Positions 1 through 11,334 are shown, counted from the stretch's first letter. The stretch is 25,316 nt of DNA from Rozella allomycis CSF55 (GCA_000442015.1 KE561132.1:1-25316), one strand, 5' to 3'. Notes: a model not told the origin generated them from the sequence alone. Translations and numbers: made by a program.

Positions 1-30
1 AAAATATTAAAAGTAAAATACTTTTTCTAA

Positions 31-1819
31 CTATTCAAACTTTATTCCTTGTGCAAGTGGTAAAGCCCCGGAATAATTAATTGTGCAAGTTTGTCTTCGC
101 ATGTATTGTTTCCATGAATCCGAACCAGATTCTCTACCTCCACCTGTCTCTTTTTCACCTCCAAAAGCGCCTCCTATTTCAGCGCCATTAGTTGGAATGT
201 TGCAGTTAACAATACCACAGTCAGAACCCGAAGGACTTATCTATAGAAGCAACTAAAATTACCCCGTCCATTTAAAAACGTTATTCACATTTTGGGTGAA
301 AATTGAACTGCTTAATCCTTGCCCAACTGAATTGTTGTACAAAATCGCTTCGTCAATAGATTTTATTTTGACAGTATGTAATATTGGAACAAAAACTTCA
401 TGTTGAAGAACTTTGGCATTTGAAGGCACCGACGTTATTGTTGGTCGGACATAATTTCCTCCCTCCAGGTTTAAAACTTCATTCCCAAATATAACTTTTC
501 CTCCCTTTCATTTTTACAAGATTTCTGTCTACCTGTGACTTTACATCTTCGATTGTTTTCTTGTATGCCTCTAATGCTTTATTTGAATGAAGAGGCCCAC
601 AAAGAACACCTTCCTCTAGAGGGTTTCCAATCTTAACTTGCTCATAGGCTTTCTTCAATTTAACAATGAATTCATCATAGATATTTTCATGAAGATACTA
701 TTTTCATAAATAATAAATGTTACTAATCTTCTTGTTGTTGTGCAACGTTGACCAGCAGTTCCTACGGCTGCAAACAAAATGGCCCGAACCGCCAAATCAA
801 TATTGGCGTCATCCATGACTATCATAAAATTTGAAATTCAATTTTACCTATTATTGCATTGTTACCTCCCAACTCCAAAAGTGGTCTACCGAACCTTTCT
901 TGAACCATAGTCCCAACTTTTCTTCCAATCTATTAAAGATTTATGAAAATCTATACTGCTGTGCTTCCTGTAAAACTAACAATGTCCACTCTTTTGTCTT
1001 TTGCGATACTTTCTCCGACATCAGCTCCACCACAAACCATAGAACAAAGACTTCCCGGTAAATTATTTTCTTCCAAAACCTTGGCCAGTATTTTGGTTAC
1101 AGCCACAGAACACAAATTAGTCGTTGGTGCCCCTTTCCTTATTAATGCACTTGAAGATTGTTTACCACAAGACAGGGTTTCCACAAATCAAAGAAATTGC
1201 AGAATTCCAGCCATAAACTGCTACTGGAAAATTAAAAGCTGAAATAACACCAAGAATTCCAACCGGATTCCATACTTCCATCATAAAGTGCCCAGGTCCT
1301 ATATTTACAACAATCTTTAAACATACTTTCAGAAGGTATAACTTGACCATTAAGCATTCTGCTTAAACCTACCGCGTAATCACATATATCAATATATTCT
1401 TGGACTTCCCCAATCCCTTCTGGTAAAATCTTGCCCATTTCAAGTGATACTAGAGCACCTAATTCATCTTTCTTTTCATTCAAAGCTTCTCTCATTTGTC
1501 TTACAATTTCCCCTCTTTTTGGTGCGGGTGTTTCTCTCCACATTACCTTACTCTTCATCATTTGATCGATTGTTTGGTTTAGATCATTCAAGGTTCCCTC
1601 TATGGTAGAATATGTTTAGATTACTGTTTTAACGCGACCAATGGGTTGGTTAGTGGCTGGATTGTATGATGTAATCACTTCACCGGATCCGCCCCATCGA
1701 CCGTTGTACACACCAGGATTAACGTCCATTGATAAATTCAGGGCCTTAAAAAGGGATGGGATATCAAATCGCTGAATCCTGTTCGTGTAACCTCGGCTAT
1801 GCGTCCAAAAGAATTTCAT
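31..1819 (-). CDS. ALDH7A1: Alpha-aminoadipic semialdehyde dehydrogenase (antiquitin), 9 exons
   Basis: NAD-dependent aldehyde dehydrogenase of lysine catabolism, oxidising alpha-aminoadipic semialdehyde. Removing eight introns gives exactly 523 codons (522 aa), close to the human protein. Visible landmarks in order: N-terminal [26 protein letters not shown], the cofactor-fold segment [16 protein letters not shown], the catalytic-glutamate motif LELGGNNA, the catalytic-cysteine motif GQRCTT, and the C-terminus [16 protein letters not shown]. Introns on this strand lie at 1598-1624, 1299-1326, 1138-1165, 930-956, 819-847, 698-723, 505-532 and 236-262, 26-29 nt each. The start at 1819 is the first ATG; the extra N-terminal residues could be a weak mitochondrial presequence (inference). 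The next gene on the same strand ends 132 bp upstream. Identity is very secure. Confidence 0.96.
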
Positions 1820-1951
1820 TCGTAAAATTCAAAACAACAAACATCAATTTTTGAAAATTGTAATATGGCAGTTTCTAATGAAGGTCACATGTATTAATAA
1901 TTATTGAATAATCAAAACAAATACAAATATGCAACACTATAAAAGAAAAAT

Positions 1952-4085
1952 TTATGAATCTTCTTCTTCCCCTTCATTTTCAGCTTCTTCTGCGGCCTCT
2001 TCTTTTTCTTCTTCTTTGGCTTTCTTCGCTTCCTCAAATGCAGTTTCCTCTTCAAGTGTCGGGTCTATTTGTTCATTAATCTCCAAAGGAAATACGAAAT
2101 TTATTTCTCCAGTTTCTTCATTCTTTTCTTGCTTGATGCCGTATTCTTGATTAACTTCAGGTAGAGAAGGTATTGACCAAGCAGACTCATACTTTAAACC
2201 GTCACCAACATAAATATTGGCAAATTTGTCTCTGTAACCAATATTTATAGCACCAGGCCAACGATTGCTTCTTGCATAAACAACAGAAAATTTCATAGGT
2301 AATCTGTGAGATGCTTGTCTAATTGTCCAGGCTGGCACTCCTGATTCAACGTCTAATTAAAAGCAATAAATATTGATACCTTCATCTTGCTCAATGGTAG
2401 TTAACAAAGCAGGCCCAGTCTCAGGTTCCATGGCTTCCTCCTCTGTTTGTTCCTGTCCTTCCTCTGCTTCCTCATTTTCCTCTTCGTTTCCATCTTCTTC
2501 TTTTGATTCTTTAATTAAAGTTTTAGGATTTATCCAAGACGTTCGTCCCTGTGGCAGTATATAGTTTTGGTGATGAACCCAAGAACTTGGCTGCAATAGC
2601 TCCTCTTGTGATCTCCCTTCATATTCGGCATTCACAACAACGACACTTGAAGAATTATCTAAAAAATTTAGATATTTTTGTTGAGTTACCTTCATTTTCT
2701 TCATTGTCTTCGCTTTGCTCAAAGGAATAATAACCGGCTGGACTAATAACTGTCCCAGCTGAAATTCGGGCTATTTGACATCTCAAATAATCAGCTTCAG
2801 TGCCCTTAAATGGAGGATATGATACGATCTAAATAAACCTAAAGTTTAATCTTCACCTTTTTACTCAGGTCACCAGAAAATTGCTTTTTAATCTTTCTAG
2901 CGGCTTGAATAAGAATTAGGATTGGCATCTGGTAATCTATTCCAAGGTCCAATAGCTAATTATCAAATGAATCAATTCTTACCATTATTGGAAACCCAAT
3001 AAACGTATTTGTTGACTCCTACGGATTCTTCTGCAGGGAGATTTATATTTTGGATGTTTAATTGGGGTTTTGCTTTTGCTAGATTATCAAAAAGAGCGAG
3101 CAATTCTGGATCCTCCACACCTTGTGACAATTCGGCCGAGGAATCTTGCCCGTTTTCTGCAGGCTGTTCTTCTGTTGTTTCAAGGGCAGGAGAATCAGGG
3201 CCAAGTTCAGATTCAATGACATAATAATTAGATTTCAAGCCAAATATCTTCCCAAATAGCCTTACACTTTTCAATTGCTTCTCTTGCGCCAATTGTTTCA
3301 AAGAGAGGATCAACTTAAATGTTTCTTCTTGGCCAAACGAGACCTATCTTATTATATATACTTTTCTACCCCCGCCCATTCAAATAATCTTGCAATCTCA
3401 AGCATGTCAGGCATTTCAGTCTCTATGCCGCTTTCACCATTTTCTAGAGAAGACTAAAAAATGAATCAAGACACTCATACCTGAAGCAACGTTATATTCT
3501 TTTTACAATTCTCTATGACATCACTGGATGGCACCACATCAAAGATTCCCAACGGCTTAGCATCCTTTTCAACGGCAGACTTTTTAGTCTTGACATCCCT
3601 GGACAACAGCTCAAATGTATCTTTTAATGTATTTTTGTAGTCATACCCACACTATTTTCCGGTCTCTGTTCCAAAATGGATGATATACATGCTGCCAAAT
3701 GGTCGTACAAATTTAGGCCTGTAGAATTGGAAGTTTTTTGTAAAAAAGCTTTAGCGTTCGCAAATTTAGGATCCACATTATGTGGTTGGCTAATTTGTTG
3801 TTGCGATGAAACCAATCCACCAATTTTGGTCTGAGAAATAATTGACGGTTCATTAGATATACTTTTTGTTGAACCCATTATGTTTTTAAGAGAACCGCTT
3901 TTTAATTTGTGAAGTGAGCCTTGTCTAGATGCAGTTTTATACGTTTCTGGTTGGTTTTCATTAGTTTCATTGGCGTCCACATTTTGGATTTCAGTTACAG
4001 GGGCAGCTACATCGGAAGCTGGTTCGTTGATTTGATTATTAACAACTTGTTCGTCTTGTGTCGCTACTGGTGTAGGATCTTCCAT
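1952..4085 (-). CDS. RSPH4A: Radial spoke head protein 4/6 homologue, 8 exons, one apparent 1-nt frameshift
   Basis: Structural protein of the radial spoke head in motile cilia and flagella. Family landmarks seen: LFEWAG, the segment [101 protein letters not shown] and a Glu-rich acidic C-terminus. Seven introns of 26-31 nt are removed, leaving 1942 nt, i.e. about 646 codons plus one surplus base. That base lies near 2905-2915, between LPDANPNS and IQAARKIKK, where the frame jumps by one; no GT-AG intron explains it, so it is an assembly error or a real lesion. It diverges from androglobin across 278 bp. It cannot be assigned to RSPH4A versus RSPH6A, which are vertebrate duplicates. Confidence 0.94.
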
Positions 4086-4363
4086 TGTTTGTTTACATTT
4101 CTTAAAATTGAGTAATTTGAAATGTATCGGTCAAATCCCATGGCATGGAGTCATGGACTTTATAGTTTGAATGGAAGTATAAATAAATTAACGGAACCAA
4201 CAAAAATTGCATCCAATTTCTATCCATCTGCCTCAATTGTATTATTGTGGTAGTACTGACTGCTAAAATGGTGGAAATTACTTTAAATATGCACCAACAT
4301 CAAAAAATTCACGACAATTCTTTATGAGACAAAAATGAAATTTTGAAACATGTTTTGATTTCC
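4086..4363. promoter_or_regulatory. Shared divergent intergenic region of two ciliary genes, with forkhead-type motif
   Basis: This 278-bp gap separates the start codons of the radial spoke gene (leftward) and androglobin (rightward). Directly next to the radial spoke start, at 4086-4097, is TTGTTTGTTTACA, which on the other strand reads as the forkhead consensus GTAAACA. In animals FOXJ1 controls motile-cilia genes, including radial spoke genes and androglobin; that this site is used here is inference. No clear RFX X-box was seen. The in-frame TTG at 4343 upstream of androglobin is not a plausible start. Confidence 0.45.
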
Positions 4364-7300
4364 ATGTCGTCTAAAAAACAAAGCATTACACCAACACAAT
4401 CAGCGAGAGCAAATTCACAAAAAGTAACTAGTGGCAAAAGACGTTTAACTTCATCAGCTACAAACAATCAGTCGAATGAAAACTCTGCAATATTTCCTGG
4501 CCTTTTAAATTCATATGAAGCGACCATAGAATCATTGATAGATTATAATGCATATTTAATGCCTGAATGGTCTGACGCTGACGTGCAAGGCGAAAAATGG
4601 ATAACTAAGCATGCATACGAAGAGCCAGAACCGTTTACAGAGTTACCTGCGAATTTAAAAAGCCAGATAAGTGGATATAAAAGGATTAACGAATTATTTC
4701 CTGTGAGTGTTAATGAGAGCAATAGTTGCATTGTAACAGCAGCTACTTTATCTGCATCTACGGATGGCGATTCATTTACGACTTGTTTGGAGGTGATTAG
4801 AAATGAAGAAGAAAAGAAAATATCTGGTCAATCTATTTGTAAATTTTTCCAAGTTAATTCGCATCTAATAGTGTCTAATTTTATGAGAACTTTGATGGCC
4901 AAATTGAGTTTGGCTGTTGATTTGTACAAATCTCGTAAATCTGGTGTATTGAATATGGATGATCCAGCTCCTTGGGATGCAATATATCCAAAAGGAAAAG
5001 ATGGGTTACCAATGTATAATGCGAGCGGGAAGTATATAATAAAGCTTTATGATCATGGATGCTGGAGGAAGGTGACAGTTGATGATAAGATGCCGTTTAA
5101 TCAAGAGAATAAATTATTGCTACCCGTAAGTGCGAATGCCAATGAGTATTGGACATTGATTTTGTGTAAAGCCATTTGCAAGGTTGTGTTCGCAGAGTAT
5201 GAAAATTAAGGAGTTATAAATAGCGGAAATCAAAGTGATGTTGATGTTTCGCAACTGATTCATGGATATGTTCCACAAAGTTTGAAATGGACTTTAAAGA
5301 ATAATTTTGATGAAATTGCTTTTCAAAGTCAAAAGGCAACAAGCAAAGCCACATCTGCTGCATCGAGGGATTCTAAAGGCGTAGAGAAGAATGTGAAAAC
5401 GACAGATATGATTTATGTTTTAAGTTGTGATAATGATGAAGTAAATCTTTTATAAATATTGAAAAGACGAATCAAGAGACTATTATGGCTAGAATAACTG
5501 ATGTGAGGTTTATTGAAGATGACCCAACTTTAAAGAAAGAAATTAAAATTAAACCATTCTGTGTTGGAGGCAATTTGAATATTTTAGACAAGATATCTGG
5601 CTTTTATGATAATTTTAATGATTTAACCGGAAATGAGAAGATTGGAAGTGAGATTTGGTTGAGTGTTGACAATGCAATAAAGATTTTCAAGTAATGCGAG
5701 ATTTAAATAGACATTAAGAAATTTGATGGGATTCAATTTAATCAGAAATTACCCTAATGAAAAAAGTCTGAAATTTATTGAAAGTGTTGAAGATATTAAT
5801 GCAAACTTTCCAATTCCTTTTGTTATTTGTAAACTGAAAAATGTAATGTTAGAATAGATTCGGAGAACCCAATTAATATTTTGATTCAAGTTACTTCCTG
5901 TGGAAGATTGAAATATCCAGCTAGTTGTATTTTAGAGGAGTTTGATTGGAAGAGAAATAACCAAAAAAGAATTCAAACAATTCCAATTTGTTTCAATGGA
6001 TTTAATGTTTCTATTCCGTAAACTAGATTTGCCAGTTGAATAAAAGGAATGGAATCCCCATAATCTTAAAGATTGATATACCTTGTGGCTATTTTATAAA
6101 TGTTTGGTCTAAAGATAATTTTATAATTGATGAATTTCCAAACTTTCTTAAACAAAAACAACAAGGGTTTGTAATTGATTCTATAAATAGTTTTCCTGCT
6201 CAGCCATCAAATTCCTTTTTCTATTTTTTCAGGTAACTTGGGATTCTTATTTAAAATAAAGACATAAAATTAATTTGAGTAAAGATGCAACATTTTATGG
6301 CCAACTGTTACTTTCAAATCCATTTTTGAGACATTATTCGTCAATCTCTGTTATAAATTTAGATAATCAAGAGATTATATTTTCAGATTGTTTAAATAAA
6401 AGTTTCATCCTTGAATCAAATAAAGTAATGCTATTGAGAAATGGTTATATATAGAATGGATATCTTTTAAGTGCTTTTTGCAGAACAACTTTAAATTCTA
6501 CACAATCAAAGTATCGATTTATTTTAATTTCAGACAATCAAATAATTCCAGTTGATCAAATTTCAACTTTTCAATTTCAAGCTAATTTTAACACAATAGA
6601 ATTGGATGAAATTTACATTCCAAACAAACATCACACAATCACAAAACAGTTTTTAAAATTAAAAGAAATTTGTGATTGTCAAGCATCCATATTTGTTGGA
6701 TTTTCTCAACAAGTGGAAATGAAATTGTCTTTAATCAAAAATGGAAATATTCTAAAATCCTTTTCAGGCAGGGGTTTTATTTATATACCTTTAATAACTT
6801 TATGGAATGAGCAAGATAATCTAAATGATGATTCAAGGTCTAAAATCTCTCTTTTATTAACTGGAAATGAAAATGATATGATTCATCACGTCTTGATTCC
6901 ATTCAATTCTTCTTATCAAGCCCCAGATTTTATTTCTTTAGTAAACAAGAAGAAAAATACTTCTGGTCTTTCAGCTGACCCAAAAAAGAAAGCGAAAGAT
7001 AAACCAACGGGAAATGAATCACAAAGTTCAAACGAGCAATCAAGCGACCTACCCTGTTTAAAAATAAAGATATTCTATCCAGAAAATATTTCAATTTCAA
7101 TGACAAAAGATACTGAAACTGAAGATAAATACAAACAATTGAAATCTTCTTGGGAATCCGCACAGCCAGGAAGAGCTTTGAAAGCAAAAGAGGCAAGAGA
7201 AAGTTATTTGAAATCACTTTCAAAACATCCATTGAACAAACAAGACTCACGCCAATTATTAGTAAACGAAGAAACATCTCACTCAAATTTCAACTTGGCT

Positions 7301-7750
7301 TCAATAAGAACTATAATTGAAAAAGAACCTTTGGAATTTATGCCACTTAAAAGAAGACACCAGCTTTGGAAGACACTCTCCGCTCCATATGCTATTGATA
7401 ACCTCTCACTTATTAAGAATCAATGGTATTCAGAGAAATCAGACTCAATAACGGAAATTATTGAAAAAAGCAAAGAGAATTTTAAATTGTTTCAAGATAA
7501 TCTATCCCAGTCAAGAAGAGATGAATTTCAATCAAGACTAAACTGGTCTGCTATGCACACTGAACGAATAAACAAAACATTTGAAAATTGGAAAGTTTTA
7601 AAAAATGAAGACAACGCTAGAAGAGAAGAATATAGACAAAATGTAATCAAAGTTTTGCAACAACAAGCCGCCATGAATGTTAATGAAGAAAAACCACAAA
7701 GTGCAAAAAAGGATAAAGGAAATGCGAAAAAATCACCAGTTAAGAAATAA
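4364..7750 (+). CDS. ADGB: Androglobin-like calpain-related protein lacking the globin and IQ segments, 8 exons
   Basis: Androglobin is a cilia- and flagella-associated chimera of calpain-like domains with a circularly permuted globin. Seven introns of 26-30 nt leave 1063 codons (1062 aa) against about 1,670 in human. Seen: WSDADVQGEKW near the N-terminus, the calpain-like block PWDAIYPKGKDGLP / GKYIIKLYDHGCWRKVTVDD / NKLLLPVSANANEYW, then SEIWLSVDN, and C-terminally YKQLKSSWESAQPGRALKAK, the segment most diagnostic of ADGB (human WETTEPGRAIKA). The segment following IPCGYFINVWSKDNF passes within about 40 residues into NSFFYFFRHKINLS, which lines up with the region after the globin and IQ motif in human. 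No globin helices or IQ motif are readable in between. The catalytic calpain Cys motif is also absent, as in the family. The stop codon overlaps AATAAA (7746-7751), and the next gene converges 39 bp away. Confidence 0.9.
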
Positions 7751-7789
7751 ATGCACTAAATTTGTTAAAATTATTAAATTAATTGAAAT

Positions 7790-8910
7790 TTATCTTTTTT
7801 CATTTGCAAGGGGTATTGATTTAGGCGTTTGAAGGGTAATTTGCGAATAACTATACAACAATCCAGATAGAAATGCTAATTTTCAACTACAAGTAAATTT
7901 ACCTAGTAAAATAGAAAATACACCGCCATTATTAACTTCTTTTTCACTCTTCATAAATAGCATGCCTGATATCGCAACAGGCAACTTATTCAAGGCTCCA
8001 ACCATCGAGTAAGTGGTCGATGCAGTAACTCGCAATGCCCATGCAGTAGAATAACCTTTGTTTAAATACAATGATCGCTACTGATTGCATATGCAGAAAT
8101 GCTACTCAGAATTATCCCCGCCGCTAATTTATCTTTCATTTCTACATATTCTCCATCACCAAAACTGTAAAAACAATTTATAACCTTTACTAGTCTTGCA
8201 TAAACTCATTCCAATTTTCAGTCATCAGAGATAAGAACATAAAAATCGGTGTAGATATTAAATTGTTGTAATACACTGTATCAAAATCTCTGAAATCTAC
8301 ATTTTTTATCTTCTTTTTCATATATAGAACGTAACCAGCAGATGTTAAACAATTTAGCATCATCCATGCAAATCCTCTTGCATTGAATGAAATGTCATTG
8401 TATCCACCAATAATTGAACTTAATACCTATAAATTGGTTTTAATATCAATACCATTAGTGAAAACGAAAATGCCATCAACTTTGTAATTGATCTACCAAA
8501 CATTCTCTGTTCCCCAATAGCCACCAAAATTATAGTCAAATTTTTAAAAATAGTAAACATTGATATTTTCAAGTACTGTATACTAATTACCTTGTAAAAA
8601 TCGTTTTACCTTTTACTCCCAGTGTATATCATTAAAACAAGCATTAATGAAACGGGATACCATTGAATCAAATTCCGCCTTTCCACTTGCCTAAATTTCA
8701 CCCATCCTATCGATCGGCAAAACAGCAGCAAGCAAACACAAATTAAGCTCTATCACCTAAATTGTTTCATTTTACCTGGCAGCCCAGAAGAAAAAAGTTC
8801 AGGTTAAATTTATGAACGGACAACACATATTTGTTAGTTAAAGTCATCATTATCGAAGACATACAATAGGAAAGCAATGCGGCCACAGCTTCCATGCTAT
8901 AGCCTTTCAT
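7790..8910 (-). CDS. Golgi nucleotide-sugar (GDP-mannose type) transporter, VRG4-like, 7 exons
   Basis: Multi-pass member of the nucleotide-sugar transporter family (SLC35 superfamily), importing a nucleotide sugar into the Golgi lumen. Six introns of 26-27 nt leave exactly 321 codons (320 aa), the usual length. Seen: TNKYVLS in the first helix, [45 protein letters not shown], and [20 protein letters not shown], which contains the GALNK motif that contacts the guanosine sugar in yeast Vrg4. The GALNK motif argues for a GDP-sugar; substrate is inferred. The start at 8910 is the first ATG; a second Met follows five residues on. Start codon is 34 bp from that of the divergent ABHD11 gene. Confidence 0.88.
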
Positions 8911-8944
8911 TGTAAAATACCGAAATTTAAGAGTTTGTAATCAA
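8911..8944. promoter_or_regulatory. 34-bp divergent intergenic spacer between transporter and ABHD11
   Basis: Only 34 bp lie between two start codons on opposite strands. The core promoters must overlap each other or the coding regions. The spacer is AT-rich with no recognisable TATA box in a normal position. Confidence 0.5.
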
Positions 8945-9790
8945 ATGTGGAGTTTATCAACCTTTATCAGAAAATATTCATGCTCAAGTCCTTTGAAATT
9001 ATCAATATCAAAGTTTCCATCGCCTAAAGAGACATCCAAGATTCCCTTTGTATTTGTTCATGGCCTCTTTGGCTCAAAACAAAACTGGAGGTCATTGTGC
9101 CTGGCATTAGCTAGACAGAGCAACGTGACTGTTTATGCTCTTGATTTAAGAAATCACGGAGAATCACCACATTCTGAACACATGGATTATAGTTTAATGT
9201 CTCAAGATATTAAGAACACCGTGGATCAAATGGAGTTGAAAACGCCCTTCAATTTAGTGGGCCATTCTCTTGGAGGAAAAGTTGTAATGCGATATGCTAC
9301 AGACAATCCTCAAGATGTTAACCATCTAGTAGTTGTTGACATTGAGCCAGTATCGTATAAAAATGCTTCTCTACCTTTTGATGACTACCTGGATATTATG
9401 GCTGAATGTGAAAATGCAAATTATAAAAAAAGGAGTTTGGTTGAAGACCATATAGCAAAGTACATAGATAATTTGGAAATCAGGCAATTCCTGATGACAA
9501 ACGCCATTCAGTTTGGTGATGGCACTTGGAAATTCCGATGTAATGTGCCTGTGCTGAAAAAAGAACTCCCAGTGCTATTTGGATATGAGCCCGGGTCATT
9601 GGATTATAGTGGTAGGATAACAGTAGTTGCTGGAAGAAAATCACATTATGTTAAAAATCTTCATTCATTTGAAAAGTATTTCCCAAATGCAGAGATGTCA
9701 TTAATTGCTTTAAATACTGGTCATTGGGTACACGCAGAGAGGCCACAAGAGTTTTTAGAGATTCTTTCAGATATTTCAGATACAAAATAA
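8945..9790 (+). CDS. ABHD11: ABHD11-type alpha/beta hydrolase, intronless
   Basis: Serine hydrolase of the ABHD11 family; the human enzyme is mitochondrial and protects the oxoglutarate dehydrogenase lipoyl group. The 281-aa reading frame is open from end to end. Seen: oxyanion-hole motif VHGLFGSKQNW (residues 38-48), LDLRNHGESPH (67-76), nucleophile elbow GHSLGG (Ser108), VVDIEPV (130-136) and the histidine motif GHWVHAERP (His260). The basic, Ser-rich N-terminus (MWSLSTFIRKYSCSS) fits a mitochondrial presequence. Length matches the family. It is intronless while its neighbours carry six to eight introns. The stop codon is part of an AATAAA at 9786-9791. Confidence 0.93.
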   Translation: MWSLSTFIRKYSCSSPLKLSISKFPSPKETSKIPFVFVHGLFGSKQNWRSLCLALARQSNVTVYALDLRNHGESPHSEHMDYSLMSQDIKNTVDQMELKTPFNLVGHSLGGKVVMRYATDNPQDVNHLVVVDIEPVSYKNASLPFDDYLDIMAECENANYKKRSLVEDHIAKYIDNLEIRQFLMTNAIQFGDGTWKFRCNVPVLKKELPVLFGYEPGSLDYSGRITVVAGRKSHYVKNLHSFEKYFPNAEMSLIALNTGHWVHAERPQEFLEILSDISDTK

Positions 9791-9801
9791 AGCAATTTAT
9801 T
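9786..9801. terminator. Back-to-back poly(A) signals for convergent genes
   Basis: AATAAA occurs on the plus strand at 9786-9791, overlapping the ABHD11 stop codon, and on the minus strand at 9796-9801, just after the GRAMD1 stop codon at 9807-9809. Cleavage normally falls 10-30 nt downstream, so each transcript should end inside the other gene's coding sequence. Confidence 0.65.
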
Positions 9802-9806
9802 ACAAT

Positions 9807-11334
9807 CTATATGGTGTTTAATTGTTGCTTAAATGCGTTGATTTGGTCATGAATTGATTTTACCAATGTTTGATATCTCTGTGCATCATATTTTAGTGAT
9901 TCTTCCTTTTCATGTAAGAATTTCAATATTTCTTTGTCTATAATGCTGCTTCGTTAATTAATTGCTAAATGTCTTACTTAATGTTTATGGGTGTATTGTA
10001 ATTGCGAAGTAAATATAATGACACAAAAAGAAAAATAAGGGAAAACACCAAAAAAATACATGAGATGTAGTCTTGACGTCTTGAATTTCTTGTTGAAACA
10101 GAAACAGGCAACTGATTAAGGCTAAAATCCGCGTCAGGGTCTTTACATGATAAATCAACGTTTTTGAAGTAATATCTTTGATAAAATAGTAATATTTGCG
10201 ACATTAGATGCTCTTTTGTAATCAAAATGTGGGTTTACTCTCGATGATCAATTGTTGTGTCTGGTCCAGGTATATTGACACAGAACACCCTTCTTCATTT
10301 GCTTGTAAATCATACATTAGATTTATCCCATAACTTGTAACTCTATCCTCTTTTTCATTGAAAATTCTAATAAAACTTTCAATTATCACGCTATACAATT
10401 AATGATAATTCCCATACTTATCTTTAAGCCTTACCTTATGCCTTTGTTCTTCATAAAGAGAGAGTCTAATAAAAGAATGCGGGTCATCTATTTTATACAC
10501 CCAAGTCCGGGTCAAAAAACCATTCTGATTTTTCCACCAATTGCTAAATTTAAGAACTTTAAATCATAAGTGTTGGTATTGAAATACCTGAAATATGAGA
10601 GCTTTCCAGTATTTTTTTGAACTTTGTGCTATCCCTCCCAAATAACCCGTTCTTTATCGTAAATATTTTTTGAGGATAGGATTCTTTAAATAAGAGTATA
10701 AAGTTTTCGTTTAATAAAAAGTTCCCCGTGTCTTTACTTTTCATTGTAGTTATAATTAGTTTACGCTATAGTGTCCTCCACTTTTCTTAAGGGAGATATC
10801 GTGACATCCTCATCATCGCTAAACAAAGTATCCCCATTTTCATTAGGGGGTGTAATTACTTCGGTTTCCTATTTGAAGCACGTTCCATATTTTACAGTGG
10901 GATGAATGACATTCTTCCACCGAAAAACTATTTGCTCATACGCCATATCACGGTTCAAAAATGATCCCAAGAAATATTTTGTATGAAGGGTAGAAATAAA
11001 TATTGCGTTTGGTATGACAAATGCAGTGTTTCTTTTATGAACTGCTATTATTTCACGAAAGTCTACTATGAACAGACATTTGAAACAATGTTATGTACTT
11101 GAGTGATCCAGCCGATAATGTTGGCGTAAAAACATAAATGATGTTCCGTTATATAAAGTCGACCCTGGATTAATATGTCCTTTTGATAAGCACATACATA
11201 GTCTGTATTAATACTGACCTCAAAATACCTTCAATTAATGCTTCAGTTTCAGGTACTTCCTTAAATAAACTATGGAAATCTTGCTCTCTCTTATTTGACC
11301 CATTCAACGAATTTGAATCAAAAGATTTGCTCAT
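9807..11334 (-). CDS. GRAMD1: Aster/GRAMD1-like sterol transfer protein, short form, 9 exons
   Basis: GRAMD1 (Aster) proteins sit in the ER at plasma-membrane contacts and move cholesterol. Eight introns leave exactly 436 codons (435 aa), against about 660-740 in human. Order: GRAM domain (KDILIQGRLYITEHHLCFYA, then RNTAFVIPNAIFISTLHTKY, FLNRDMAYEQI), a short acidic linker (SDDEDV), a VASt/StART-like sterol-binding domain, one transmembrane helix (ISCIFLVFSLIFLFVSLYLL) and a C-terminal helical tail (KEILKFLHEKEES). Seven introns are GT-AG (26-31 nt). The second, 11073-11098, only keeps frame if read as a 26-nt GT-TG intron. The VASt domain is diverged, so sterol binding is inferred. The start at 11334 is the first ATG before the GRAM domain. 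Confidence 0.86.

Noticed and set aside
1929-2150. Plus-strand Ser-rich open frame
   Set aside because: Shadow of the Glu-rich C-terminus of the radial spoke protein on the other strand.
4343-4363. Upstream extension of androglobin from a TTG codon
   Set aside because: Non-ATG starts are not expected; ATG 4364 gives a sound N-terminus.
6930-7286. Minus-strand hydrophobic open frame of 118 codons
   Set aside because: Antisense to a homology-supported androglobin exon; hydrophobicity reflects the Lys/Glu-rich sense strand.
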